Positions 36,322-44,717 of a stretch of 64,000 nucleotides of DNA are shown here, one piece after another. Made by a program: the position numbers and the translations under genes. Under the pieces are notes generated by a model. That model saw only the letters and a program-made list of their open reading frames with translations, was not told where the DNA came from and made no database searches. Source of the DNA: Ectorhizobium quercum (GTDB taxonomy: Bacteria > Pseudomonadota > Alphaproteobacteria > Rhizobiales > Rhizobiaceae); contig NZ_JANFPI010000003.1 of the NCBI RefSeq assembly GCF_026552795.1, positions 124,001-188,000 of the forward strand. Direction: 5' to 3'. Every line of letters begins with the position of its first letter. The first letter of the stretch is position 1.

Positions 36322-37242
36322 TCAGCCGAGGGCCGGGCTCGCCAGCGCGAAGGTTCGCGGCTGTCCCTGCGGGAACCGCCCCGGCATATCCGCCACCGCG
36401 CCCAGCGACATGGCCGCCAGCGTTTCGACGACCACCAGCCCGGCCTGCGCGAGCGCCGCGTTGAAGGACGGGCTTTCCTGCGGCGTATCGAGACGGACGA
36501 GCTGGCCTTCCAGATCGGCGAAATGCCGGTTGACGACCGCAATGGCATCCTCGTCGCTTTCCGCGACGACCGGACCGATCGCATGTCCCCGCCCGATGGC
36601 CCTGCGGATGGCGAAAGCCTTCAGCCGGCCACCCTCGAAAAGCCCGTAGCCGATATTGTCCGTCAGCAACCGTTGCAGGAGCCGGCCGCGCGAGGCGCCG
36701 AACGCCTTGCGATCGACCTCGATCACGGCCGCCAGTCTGCTGACGTCGAGGCGCCCGATCCGCGCGGGCCGGACAAGCACCGCCGCATCGGCAGGACAAT
36801 GCACCCTTCCCCGGTTGCGATAAACGCGCTGCCCGGTCGGCTGGAAACCGAGACAGGAGAACAGCCGCCGCGAGACCTCCGTCGCGTTCAGCCGGTAAGA
36901 CCGCGCCGGCGACGCTTCGACGAGTTGCCGGATCAGCCAGGGGGCGACGCCCTGCCGCTGGAATCGCGGCGAGACGATCACCGCGCCCAGCGTGGCCAGC
37001 CCGTCGCCGCAGGGCCTATCGCCATAAGGAAAGAGCATGGCCGTCGCGACTACCCGGTCGATTTCATCGAGCGCGGCGCGGCCATGCCCGCAATCGCGCA
37101 GGAAAAGCCATTCGTCCGCGCGGTAGGGCCATCGAACCGTCATCGACAGGGCATGCAGATGGCCGGGGTCCATGTCCGCGATATCCACGGTCCGCAACTC
37201 GAAGCTCTCGACCCTCAGGCGGTCCGGCGCAAACGGCTTCAC
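36322..37242 (-). CDS. GNAT acetyltransferase with C-terminal Acetyltransf_18-like domain
   Basis: A 306-residue two-domain protein. The N-terminal GNAT domain (about 10-145) includes LGAVIVSPRFQRQGVAPWLIRQLVE, whose RFQRQGVA is the acetyl-CoA-binding motif, and FSCLGFQPTG. The C-terminal domain (about 155-290; VDRKAFGASRGRLLQRLL, HAIGPVVAESDEDAI) matches the pattern of the second domain in similar GNATs. A paralogue with the same layout is at 44718. The GTG at 37242 has AGGGGG 6 nt upstream; a later ATG is possible. It is divergent from the ArgE-like deacylase, so acetylation and deacetylation of one compound are paired. The substrate is unknown. Confidence 0.82.
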   Translation of the reverse strand: MKPFAPDRLRVESFELRTVDIADMDPGHLHALSMTVRWPYRADEWLFLRDCGHGRAALDEIDRVVATAMLFPYGDRPCGDGLATLGAVIVSPRFQRQGVAPWLIRQLVEASPARSYRLNATEVSRRLFSCLGFQPTGQRVYRNRGRVHCPADAAVLVRPARIGRLDVSRLAAVIEVDRKAFGASRGRLLQRLLTDNIGYGLFEGGRLKAFAIRRAIGRGHAIGPVVAESDEDAIAVVNRHFADLEGQLVRLDTPQESPSFNAALAQAGLVVVETLAAMSLGAVADMPGRFPQGQPRTFALASPALG

Positions 37243-37359
37243 TTCCTGCCCCCTTGCGTGAGACTGCGCCGATCATCGCAGCCAAGTCCACGGAAACAGA
37301 CCGTAACGATTCCCGCCGGCACATGTTTCCCGAAAGCGCTGATGCTCCACAACAATCTA

Positions 37360-37380
37360 CCGAAAGGCGCCACTTTTCGG
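37360..37380. promoter_or_regulatory. CCGAAA-N9-TTTCGG dyad in GNAT/argE intergenic region
   Basis: A 6-bp perfect inverted repeat with a 9-nt spacer in the 212-bp divergent region, 75 bp before the ArgE-like ATG. A looser copy (CCGAAG-N10-TTTCGG) is at 47012-47033 upstream of the second HAD gene. It may be an operator for an unidentified regulator. Confidence 0.4.
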
Positions 37381-37454
37381 CACACAAACACGCTTCGCCG
37401 TCGTAAGCTCCTTCCGGAAGATTCCTGACGGCGCGCCGAGGCGCGGAGACAGCC

Positions 37455-38579
37455 ATGAACGCAATCGAGATCCTTGAACGACTGGTGGGCTTCCCCTCCG
37501 TGGCCGGCACGCCCAACGGCGCCATCGCCGGCTGGATCGGCGACTATCTGGAAGGTCACGGCGCAAGAGTCTCCCTGCTGCACGGCCCGGAAGGCGACCG
37601 GGCCAACCTCTTCGCCACGCTCGGCCCGGCCGAAGGCGCCGGCTACATCCTGTCCGGTCACATGGACGTCGTGCCGGCCGGCGAGCCGGAATGGTCATCC
37701 GATCCGTTCCGGCTGCGGGCGGACGGCGACCGGCTCTTCGGGCGCGGCACCGCCGACATGAAGGGTTTTCTCGCCGCCGTGCTGGCCGCCGTTCCGGCGC
37801 TCGCGGCCATGCCGCTGAAACGGCCGGTGCATATCGCCTTCTCCTACGACGAGGAGATCGGCTGCCGCGGCGTGCCGCACCTCATCGCACGCCTGCCGGA
37901 CCTGTGTGCCCCGCCCGCCGGCGCCATCATCGGCGAACCGAGCAACATGCAGGCGGTGCGCGCCCACAAGGGCAAGGCCGCCGTGCGGATCACCGCGCGC
38001 GGTCGATCAGGCCATTCCTCGCGGCCCGACCTGGGCGTCAATGCGATCCACCTGATGACCGGCGTGCTGGCGAAGGCGGTCGAAACGGCGACGGCGCTGA
38101 CGCAAGGCCCGTTCGATGCGACGTTCGAACCGCCCTATTCCTCGCTCCAGATCGGCACGGTGACGGGCGGGCAGGCGATCAACATCATTCCCGACACCTG
38201 TTCGGCCGACATCGAGGCGCGGGCGATTTCCGGTGTCTCGCCGGCAACGCTGCTGGAGTCGGTCCGCGCCGCCGTCGAGGCCCTTGCCGCCGCAGGCGCG
38301 GACATCGAATGGACGCCGCTCAGCGAATATCCGGCCCTTTCGCTGCCAGCGGACGCGCCGCTTGCAGCACTCCTGGAAGAACTGACCGGCATGCCGGCGC
38401 TTGCCGCCGTCAGCTACGGCACCGAAGCCGGACTGTTCCAGGGCGCGGGCATCGAGGCCATCATCTGCGGCCCCGGCGATATCGGCCGGGCCCACAGGCC
38501 GAACGAATTCATCCGCACGGGCGAGCTTGCCGCCTGCCAGGCGATGGCCGAGGCGCTCGGCGCACGCTGCACCCTCTGA
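37455..38579 (+). CDS. M20 family deacylase (acetylornithine deacetylase-like)
   Basis: A 374-residue M20 metallohydrolase resembling ArgE. Metal and catalytic sites: H69 and D71 (SGHMDVVP), D101 (GTADMKG), E133-E134 (YDEEIGCRG), E-P in IIGEPSNM, and a C-terminal His in [10 protein letters not shown]. The dimerisation lid lies at about 175-285. It removes the acyl group from an N-acyl amino acid. Outside an arginine operon and next to GNAT, keto-acid and semialdehyde dehydrogenase genes, its likely role is catabolic. The ATG at 37455 has GGAG 6 nt upstream. It opens the plus-strand operon running to 42317. Confidence 0.88.
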   Translation: MNAIEILERLVGFPSVAGTPNGAIAGWIGDYLEGHGARVSLLHGPEGDRANLFATLGPAEGAGYILSGHMDVVPAGEPEWSSDPFRLRADGDRLFGRGTADMKGFLAAVLAAVPALAAMPLKRPVHIAFSYDEEIGCRGVPHLIARLPDLCAPPAGAIIGEPSNMQAVRAHKGKAAVRITARGRSGHSSRPDLGVNAIHLMTGVLAKAVETATALTQGPFDATFEPPYSSLQIGTVTGGQAINIIPDTCSADIEARAISGVSPATLLESVRAAVEALAAAGADIEWTPLSEYPALSLPADAPLAALLEELTGMPALAAVSYGTEAGLFQGAGIEAIICGPGDIGRAHRPNEFIRTGELAACQAMAEALGARCTL

Positions 38580-38602
38580 CCGCTCCCAAAAGGAAACCCC
38601 AG

Positions 38603-39529
38603 ATGACCTTCCTCTTCAATTCCGATGCGAAGCGCGGCGCCATCTTTCAGGAGGCATTCGCCCGCGAACTGCCGCAGCTGCCCTTTTGCATGGACCCGGC
38701 CGATGTCGACCCGGACACGGTGCGTTACCTCATCACCTGGACCGTGCCGCAGGATATCGCCCGCTACCGCAATCTGGAGGTCCTGTTCTCGATCGGCGCG
38801 GGCGTCGACCAGTTCCACATCGACGCCGTGCCCGCGCATGTGAAGGTCGTGCGCATGGTGGACGAGAACATTGCCCTGATGATCCAGGAATATGTCACGC
38901 TCGGGGTTCTGGCCCTGCACCGCAACCTGCCGGCCTATATCGACCAGCAGCACCGCTCGGTCTGGCAGGCAATCCTGCCGCAGGCGCCCGCCGCCGAGCG
39001 GCGCGTCGGCGTTCTGGGCCTCGGCATGCTCGGCCTCGCCTCGCTGGAACGACTTCAGCCGTTCGGCTTTCCACTCGCCGGCTGGAGCCGTTCACCGCGC
39101 GGGATCGACGGCGTAACCTGCCATCACGGACCGGACGGGCTCGAGGCGCTGCTTTCGGCAAGCGACATCCTCGTCTGCCTGCTGCCGCTGACGGACGAAA
39201 CGGCCGGCCTTCTCGATGCCCGCCGCCTTGGCCTGCTGCCGCAGGGCGCCGGACTGGTGCATGCAGGGCGCGGCAGGCAGCTCGACCATGACGCCCTGAT
39301 CGCGGCACTCGACAGCGGCCACCTTTCCGGCGCGGTGATCGACGTGACCGAACCGGAGCCGCTGCCCGCGGACCATCCCTTCTGGTCGCATCCGAAAATC
39401 ATCCTGACACCGCATGTCGCCAGCGTCACCCAGCCCCGCTCGGCGGCGCGCACCGTTATCGAGAACATCCGGCGCTACGAAGCCGGCCTGGAGCCGCACG
39501 GCCTCGTCGACCGCAGCCGCGGCTATTGA
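38603..39529 (+). CDS. ghrA: Glyoxylate/hydroxypyruvate reductase A-like
   Basis: A 308-residue D-2-hydroxyacid dehydrogenase of the GhrA type. The short catalytic N-domain ([16 protein letters not shown]...VRYLITW), GVLGLGMLG as nucleotide fold, Arg in HAGRGRQLD, Glu in VTEPEPLP and His in TPHVASVT make the active site. It reduces glyoxylate, hydroxypyruvate or a related 2-keto acid with NADPH. AAAAGGAAAC precedes the ATG at 38603, 23 bp after the deacylase stop. Confidence 0.87.
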   Translation: MTFLFNSDAKRGAIFQEAFARELPQLPFCMDPADVDPDTVRYLITWTVPQDIARYRNLEVLFSIGAGVDQFHIDAVPAHVKVVRMVDENIALMIQEYVTLGVLALHRNLPAYIDQQHRSVWQAILPQAPAAERRVGVLGLGMLGLASLERLQPFGFPLAGWSRSPRGIDGVTCHHGPDGLEALLSASDILVCLLPLTDETAGLLDARRLGLLPQGAGLVHAGRGRQLDHDALIAALDSGHLSGAVIDVTEPEPLPADHPFWSHPKIILTPHVASVTQPRSAARTVIENIRRYEAGLEPHGLVDRSRGY

Positions 39530-39680
39530 AAGACCTGCGTCCCACCATCGGCGGCCGGTGCCGAAGATTGCGCTGTCGGCCGGCCGCAAAACGGGATTTT
39601 CGTCCATCGTCCGCACCGCAGTCGGTCGATGCTGCTTGCCGTCGATGGCTACAATCCAGGCCTATCCAGGAAGGATGCCC

Positions 39681-39806
39681 ATGACGCTCAGCTTCGACCC
39701 CGACAGCCTGCCGGCATCGGCAAGGATTTCGGCCGCGAGGCCTCTCTTGCCAACCGCAAAAGCCAAAGCGTCCTCATCGGACGATCATCGGGGAACCTCT
39801 TCATGA
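39681..39806 (+). pseudogene. Short upstream ORF or frameshifted remnant before ttuC-like gene
   Basis: An ATG at 39681 behind a strong AGGAAGG site opens a 41-codon frame whose stop overlaps the ATG of the next gene (ATGA at 39803). The first 12 codons (MTLSFDPDSLPA) almost all end in G or C. After about 39716 the coding-like bias moves to the frame that runs into the downstream gene (GIGKDFGREASLANRKSQ). This suggests a single-base shift in a formerly longer reading frame, or a leader peptide. No homologue is recognised. The rest of the 273-bp gap (from 39530) holds a GCGGCCGG/CCGGCCGC inverted repeat at 39551-39587 and no other feature. Confidence 0.35.
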
Positions 39807-40843
39807 AGACCTACCGCATCGCACGCATGCCCGGAGACGGCATCGGCCGCAACGTGACGGACGCCGCCTGGGCGGTGCTCGAAGCCGCCGCCAAAGGTGA
39901 CTTCAAGCTGGAAGGCACCGAATTTCCCTGGTCCTGCGCCTTCTACAAGCAAACAGGCGCGATGATGCCGGCCGATGGCATCGAGACGCTGCGCGGCTTC
40001 GACGCCATCCTGCTCGGCGCGGTCGGCTGGCCGGCGGAAGTGCCCGATTCGGTCTCTCTGCACGGCCTGCTGCTGCCGATCCGCAAGGCCTTCGTGCAAT
40101 ATGCCAATATCCGTCCGCACCGGCTGCTGCCCGGCGTGCAGGGACCGCTGAAGTCGGAAGGCTTCGATATCGTCTGCATTCGCGAGAACACCGAAGGCGA
40201 ATATTCCGGCGCCGGCGGCCGCGTGCATCAGGGCACCGCCGACGAGGTGGCGGTCGAAACCTCGATCTTCACCCGCACCGGCGTCGAGCGCATCCTGCGC
40301 TTCGGCTTCGAGCAGGCCCGCAAGCGCCGCGGCAGGCTCGCCTCCGTGACCAAATCCAACGCCCAGAAATATTCGATGGTGTTCTGGGACGAGATCACCC
40401 ACACGCTCGCGGCCGAATATCCCGATGTGGAGGTTTCGAGCTACCATATCGACGCGATGGCGGCGCGCATGGTCATGGCGCCCGAAAGCCTCGATGTGGT
40501 GGTCGCCTCCAACCTCTTCGGCGATATCCTGACCGACCTCGGCGCCGCCATCCAGGGCGGCCTCGGCTTTGCCGCTTCCGCCAACATCAACCCCGACCGC
40601 AGCGCGCCCTCGATGTTCGAGCCGGTGCATGGCTCCGCGCCCGACATCGCCCATCTCGGCATCGCCAATCCGATCGCCGCCATCTGGTCGGGCGCGATGA
40701 TGCTCGACCATCTCGGCGAGGCCGAGGCCGCCCGCCGCGTGATGACCGCGCTGGAGAAGGCGACGGCGCAGGGCATCGGCACCGTGCCGGGCAGGGACAG
40801 GACGGACGCCATCACCGCCACGGTTCTCGCGGCGCTCGACTGA
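39803..40843 (+). CDS. ttuC: Tartrate/isopropylmalate dehydrogenase family protein
   Basis: A 346-residue beta-decarboxylating dehydrogenase of the TtuC/YeaU (tartrate, D-malate) group. RIARMPGDGIGRNVTDAAW at the N-terminus, IRENTEGEYSGAGGR, and DVVVASNLFGDILTDLGAAIQGGLG with the metal-binding Asp, then HGSAPDIA, are diagnostic. It oxidatively decarboxylates D-malate, tartrate or a similar 2-hydroxy acid. The ATG at 39803 has GGGGAAC upstream. It is separated from ghrA by 273 bp containing a possible remnant ORF, and is 16 bp before gabD. The specific substrate is uncertain. Confidence 0.86.
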   Translation: MKTYRIARMPGDGIGRNVTDAAWAVLEAAAKGDFKLEGTEFPWSCAFYKQTGAMMPADGIETLRGFDAILLGAVGWPAEVPDSVSLHGLLLPIRKAFVQYANIRPHRLLPGVQGPLKSEGFDIVCIRENTEGEYSGAGGRVHQGTADEVAVETSIFTRTGVERILRFGFEQARKRRGRLASVTKSNAQKYSMVFWDEITHTLAAEYPDVEVSSYHIDAMAARMVMAPESLDVVVASNLFGDILTDLGAAIQGGLGFAASANINPDRSAPSMFEPVHGSAPDIAHLGIANPIAAIWSGAMMLDHLGEAEAARRVMTALEKATAQGIGTVPGRDRTDAITATVLAALD

Positions 40844-40859
40844 TTTTTGGAGACGTATG

Positions 40860-42317
40860 ATGCAGGCATTGAAGGACAGGGACCTCTTCCGGCAGACGGG
40901 GCTGATCGGCGGCAGATGGACCGCCGCCGCCCCGGGCGGGACCGTCGACGTGACCGATCCGGCAAGCGGCGCGGTGATCGGCACCGTGCCGGACATGGGC
41001 GGTGCGGAAACCCGCGCGGCCATCGAGGCCGCCGATGCCGCCTTCGGCCCGTGGCGGAAGAAGACGCATGCCGAGCGTGCGGCGCTGCTCGAAGCCTGGC
41101 ATGCGCTGATGATCGAGCATGTCGACGATCTCGCCCTGATCCTGACGACGGAGCAGGGCAAGCCGCTGGACGAGGCGAAGGGCGAAATCCGCTACGGCGC
41201 CTCCTTCGTCAAATGGTTCGCCGAGGAAGCCCGCCGCATCGCCGGCGGCACGATCCCCTCCCCGACGCCGGACCGCCGCATCGTCGTGCTCAAGGAGCCG
41301 GTGGGCGTCTGCGGCATCGTCACCCCCTGGAATTTCCCGAACGCCATGATCACCCGCAAGGTGGCGCCGGCGCTCGCCGCCGGCTGCACCGTGGTCATCA
41401 AGCCATCGGAGTTCACGCCCTATTCGGCGCTGGCGCTCGGCGTTCTGGCCGAACGCGCCGGCATTCCGGCCGGCGTCGTCAACATCGTCACCGGCCTGCC
41501 GACCGGGATCGGCGAGGAGATCATGGCCAACGAGACCGTGCGCAAGATTTCCTTCACCGGCTCCACCCGCGTCGGCTCGCTGCTGATGCGCGGCGCCGCC
41601 GCCAGCGTGAAGCGGCTTTCGCTGGAACTTGGCGGCAACGCGCCGTTCATCGTCTTCGACGATGCCGACCTCGATCTCGCCGTCGAGGGCGGGCTCGTCT
41701 CGAAGTTCCGCAACGGCGGCCAGACCTGTGTCTGCGCCAACCGCATTCTGGTGCAGGCCGGCGTCTACGACGCCTTTGCCGAGAAGCTGGCGGCGAAAGT
41801 CAACGCCATGAAGGTCGGGCCGGGTACCGAGGCGGGCGTTTCCATCGGCCCGATGATCAACGAGCCGGCGATTGCCAAGATCCGCGCCCATGTCGAGGAT
41901 GCGCTGGCGAAGGGCGCGACGATCATCACCCGCACGCACGCCTTGCCGGAAGGCCCGCAATACACCGCCCCGGTGGTGCTGACGGGGGCGACGACCGACA
42001 TGCGGCTCGCCAGCGAGGAAACCTTCGGGCCGGTGGCGCCGCTCTTCCGCTTCGAAACGGAAGAGGAAGCGATTGCCATCGCCAACGGCACGCCCTTCGG
42101 CCTCGCCGCCTATTTCTATACGGAAAGCCTGAAACGCGCCTGGCGCGTGGGCGAAGCGCTCGAATTCGGCATGGTCGGCCTCAATACCGGCGCGATCTCC
42201 ACGGAGGTCGCCCCTTTCGGCGGCATCAAGCAATCCGGCCTCGGCCGCGAGGGCGCGCAGGCCGGCATCGAGGAATATCTGGAGATCAAGACCTTCCACA
42301 TCGGCGGACTGGCCTGA
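40860..42317 (+). CDS. gabD: NAD(P)-dependent succinate-semialdehyde dehydrogenase
   Basis: A 485-residue aldehyde dehydrogenase of the GabD group, turning succinate semialdehyde into succinate for the TCA cycle. The Glu base is in LELGGNAPF, the catalytic Cys in GGQTCVCANR (two Cys, CVC, as in many GabD enzymes), and the cofactor loop in FTGSTRVG. KQSGLGREG near the C-terminus is typical. The second of two adjacent ATGs (40860) is preferred since GGAG is 7 nt upstream. It ends the plus-strand operon and is followed by a clear terminator. Its presence suggests that nearby genes yield a C4 semialdehyde, for example from putrescine or GABA. Confidence 0.9.
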   Translation: MQALKDRDLFRQTGLIGGRWTAAAPGGTVDVTDPASGAVIGTVPDMGGAETRAAIEAADAAFGPWRKKTHAERAALLEAWHALMIEHVDDLALILTTEQGKPLDEAKGEIRYGASFVKWFAEEARRIAGGTIPSPTPDRRIVVLKEPVGVCGIVTPWNFPNAMITRKVAPALAAGCTVVIKPSEFTPYSALALGVLAERAGIPAGVVNIVTGLPTGIGEEIMANETVRKISFTGSTRVGSLLMRGAAASVKRLSLELGGNAPFIVFDDADLDLAVEGGLVSKFRNGGQTCVCANRILVQAGVYDAFAEKLAAKVNAMKVGPGTEAGVSIGPMINEPAIAKIRAHVEDALAKGATIITRTHALPEGPQYTAPVVLTGATTDMRLASEETFGPVAPLFRFETEEEAIAIANGTPFGLAAYFYTESLKRAWRVGEALEFGMVGLNTGAISTEVAPFGGIKQSGLGREGAQAGIEEYLEIKTFHIGGLA

Positions 42318-42344
42318 CCCTCCCTCCCGTTTCCCCGGCAGACT

Positions 42345-42374
42345 GAAGGGCCGCGAAAGCAGCCCTTCCTTTTT
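42345..42374 (+). terminator. Intrinsic terminator after gabD
   Basis: GAAGGGC (42345-42351) and GCCCTTC (42362-42368) form a 7-bp stem with a 10-nt loop, followed directly by CTTTTT. It lies in the 139-bp convergent gap and ends the argE-gabD operon. Confidence 0.85.
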
Positions 42375-42456
42375 GCCCGGTTTTCGTGGACGTGCAGAAG
42401 GCAGTTCCGCTGGTGGTGAGGGAATAACCGCTTCGTCCCGCAGCCCCCTCCTTCGA

Positions 42457-43731
42457 TTACCGGATTCTGTCGAGCATCCTGTAATAGAGCCCGACGAGGG
42501 GCAGGAACCAGGGCTTGCCGAAATGGCCGGGCACCGGCGGCCAGTCCAGCCCCTTCAGCGGGTTGGTGTCCGCGCCGCCGAGGATGGCGTCGGCGAGGGC
42601 CATGCCGAGATGGGTGGAAAGCTGCGCGCCGTGGCCGGAATAGCCCATCGCGTACCAGACGCCGTCGTGATAGCCGGCGCGCGGATAGCGATCCTTGGTC
42701 ATGTCGACGAGGCCGCCCCAGCAATACTCGATCGGCACATGCGCAAGCTGCGGGAAGATACAATGCAGGCTTTCCTTCAGGATCGCGCCGCTCTTCGCGT
42801 CGGAACTCTGGTCCGAAGTGGCGGAGAAGCGGGCCCGGCCGCCGAAGATCAGCCGGTTGTCCGGCGCGAGGCGGAAATAATTGCCGATGTTCATCGAATT
42901 GACATAGGTGCGGTTGCCCGGAACCGAGGCGCGCACCTCGTCCTCCGTCAGAGGCCGCGTGGCGATGATGAAGCTGCCGACGGCGATGATGCGGCGGCGG
43001 AAATAATGGAAGTTCGACGGCGTGTAGGCGCCGGTCGCGACCAGCACGTTGTCCGCCGTCACCCGGCCGCGACCGGTCTCCAGTTCGTGCCGGCCGTCCT
43101 TTTGCGCATGCCGCGTCACGGCGGCGTTTTCGAAGATCGTCGCGCCGTGGCGGCTGGCGGCCTCCGCCAGTCCGGCCGCATAGCGGCCCATGTGCATCAT
43201 GGCGCTCTTCTTCGAAAGCATGGCGCCGTAAAAGGTCGATCCGATCTCGTCCTTGAGGTCGGCGGCGGACAACAGCGCCGTGTCGGGGTCGACCTCGGCA
43301 TGCACCGCCTCGAAATTCTTCGCCAGCCCTGCGAAATGCTGCGGCTTCGAGGCGAGCTTCAGCTTGCCGGCCCGGCGGAAATCGCAATCGATTCCTTCCT
43401 CGGCGATCAGCGCTTCCAGCGTGTCGATGGAATCGTCGAACGCCTTGTAGACGGCAATCGCCCGCTCCCTGCCCAGCTCCGCCTTCGCGGCGAGATAGGA
43501 ATGGGCAAGGCCGTTGTTGAGATGGCCGCCATTGCGGCCGGAAGCCCCCCAGCCGATGCGCTCCCCTTCGAGAACCACGACGCGCGCGCCGGCCTTCGCA
43601 AGCTGGCGCGCCGCGCCGAGACCCGTGAAGCCGCCGCCGATGACGGCCACGTCGTAGTGCCCTTCGACAGGACCCTCGACAGCGCCCTGAAAGACGGGCG
43701 CCGTGTCATGCCAATAGGAGACGAACTTCAT
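42457..43731 (-). CDS. FAD-dependent amine oxidoreductase (PuuB/DAO-like)
   Basis: A 424-residue DAO-fold flavoenzyme resembling gamma-glutamylputrescine oxidase. DVAVIGGGFTGLGAARQLAKAGARVVVLEG is the FAD fold (about 27-56), GWGASGRNGGHLNNG is the conserved FAD-linked loop, and CWGGLVDMTKDRYPRAG and MGYSGHGAQLSTHLG complete the signature. It oxidises a primary or secondary amine with release of H2O2. The ATG at 43731 has GGAAGG upstream, and the HAD gene precedes it by 14 bp in a two-gene operon. With gabD and the class III aminotransferase it suggests polyamine-like catabolism, but glutamylputrescine synthase is not seen. Confidence 0.86.
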   Translation of the reverse strand: MKFVSYWHDTAPVFQGAVEGPVEGHYDVAVIGGGFTGLGAARQLAKAGARVVVLEGERIGWGASGRNGGHLNNGLAHSYLAAKAELGRERAIAVYKAFDDSIDTLEALIAEEGIDCDFRRAGKLKLASKPQHFAGLAKNFEAVHAEVDPDTALLSAADLKDEIGSTFYGAMLSKKSAMMHMGRYAAGLAEAASRHGATIFENAAVTRHAQKDGRHELETGRGRVTADNVLVATGAYTPSNFHYFRRRIIAVGSFIIATRPLTEDEVRASVPGNRTYVNSMNIGNYFRLAPDNRLIFGGRARFSATSDQSSDAKSGAILKESLHCIFPQLAHVPIEYCWGGLVDMTKDRYPRAGYHDGVWYAMGYSGHGAQLSTHLGMALADAILGGADTNPLKGLDWPPVPGHFGKPWFLPLVGLYYRMLDRIR

Positions 43732-43745
43732 GGCGCCGCCCTTCC

Positions 43746-44414
43746 TCAGAGGCCGCCGACGGCGGGCAGGCCGGAAATGTCGGCGATCTCGACATAGCCG
43801 TAATAGGGATTGGCCGGCTCGTGGCCGCGGTTGACCCATACCTTGTTCTTGATACCCAGATCGTGGGCGGACATCAGGTCGTAGCGGAAGGAGGACGAGC
43901 AATGCAGGACGTCTTCCGGACCGCAGCCCAGCATGTCGAACATGTATTCGAAGGCCCTGAAGCGCGGCTTGTAGGCCTGCGCCTGCTCGGCGGTGTAGAC
44001 CGCATGGAACGGCGCGCCGAGCTTTTCGACGTTGGAACCGATCTGCGCATCCATCGCATTGGACAGGATGACGAGCGGGATCTCCTTCGCCACCCTGGCA
44101 AGCGCGACCGGAACGTCGGCATGCGGCCCCCAGGTCGGAACGCGGTCGTAGACGAGGCGCGCATCCTCGTCCGTGAAGGAAACGCCGTTGAGCCTGCACG
44201 TCCGCTCCAGCGCATTGTGAATGACCTCGGCATAGGGCTTCCAGTCGCCCAGGATCTCGTCGAGGCGGTAGGCCGAGAAATTCCGGATGAATTTCTGCAT
44301 CTGCGCCTCGTCCAGACGCTCGCCATACAGATCGCGCGCGGCCTCGCCCATCTGGAAATGGATCAGCGTGCCGTAGCAATCGAAGGTAATGTATTTGGGG
44401 CGGAAGATGGTCAT
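43746..44414 (-). CDS. HAD-type hydrolase (haloacid dehalogenase type II-like)
   Basis: A 222-residue HAD hydrolase. The nucleophile is D12 (YITFDCYGTLIHF), motif II is VILSNAMD, and motif III/IV are the Lys in KPRFRAFEYMFD and CSSSFRYDLMSAHDLG. The CYGTL sequence is typical of L-2-haloacid-dehalogenase-type members, whose true substrates are often phosphate esters. It is the first gene of the pair with the amine oxidase. A paralogue lies at 47191. The physiological substrate is unknown. Confidence 0.83.
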   Translation of the reverse strand: MTIFRPKYITFDCYGTLIHFQMGEAARDLYGERLDEAQMQKFIRNFSAYRLDEILGDWKPYAEVIHNALERTCRLNGVSFTDEDARLVYDRVPTWGPHADVPVALARVAKEIPLVILSNAMDAQIGSNVEKLGAPFHAVYTAEQAQAYKPRFRAFEYMFDMLGCGPEDVLHCSSSFRYDLMSAHDLGIKNKVWVNRGHEPANPYYGYVEIADISGLPAVGGL

Positions 44415-44717
44415 GTCGTCGTCATCCTTGCTGGGGGATCGAGGGTGGCCGCAGTCACCAGATCATAGGCTGCTTTACCCGGCCGGCTCACCGCAATTGC
44501 CGCCCGGCGAAGCAGATTGTTCCGTATCCGGCCGCCAGTTTGGCAGAGAGTTGCGCATGCCGCAGCCGACTGCGGTACGATGCGGGCCGCAGCCGGCATA
44601 AGATGCGGCAGCGGGCGAAAGCAACGGCGAAACATATCGAACCGGCACCATTGTCGGGACAATCTTCTTTCCCCGCCGGTCTATCACTGAAGCAGCAGAC
44701 GAGAGAGGAGCTCCGGC
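44415..44717. other. 303-bp divergent intergenic region
   Basis: Separates the HAD/amine-oxidase pair (minus) from the GNAT-aminotransferase genes (plus). It contains the palindrome at 44650-44663, two copies of CCGCAGCCG 27 bp apart (44560 and 44587) with CCGCA/TGCGG inversions around them, and no supported ORF or RNA gene. Confidence 0.5.
44650..44663. promoter_or_regulatory. Perfect palindrome ATTGTC-GG-GACAAT
   Basis: ATTGTCGGGACAAT has perfect 6-bp arms and a 2-nt centre, 54 bp before the GNAT ATG at 44718. It is a probable operator; the regulator is not identified (the Lrp protein at 53220 is one candidate). Confidence 0.45.

Noticed and set aside
39629-40843. N-terminal extension of the TtuC-like protein from 39629
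   Set aside because: The extra residues are not part of the dehydrogenase fold, whose usual start is the ATG at 39803 with its own ribosome-binding site. Kept only as a possible remnant.
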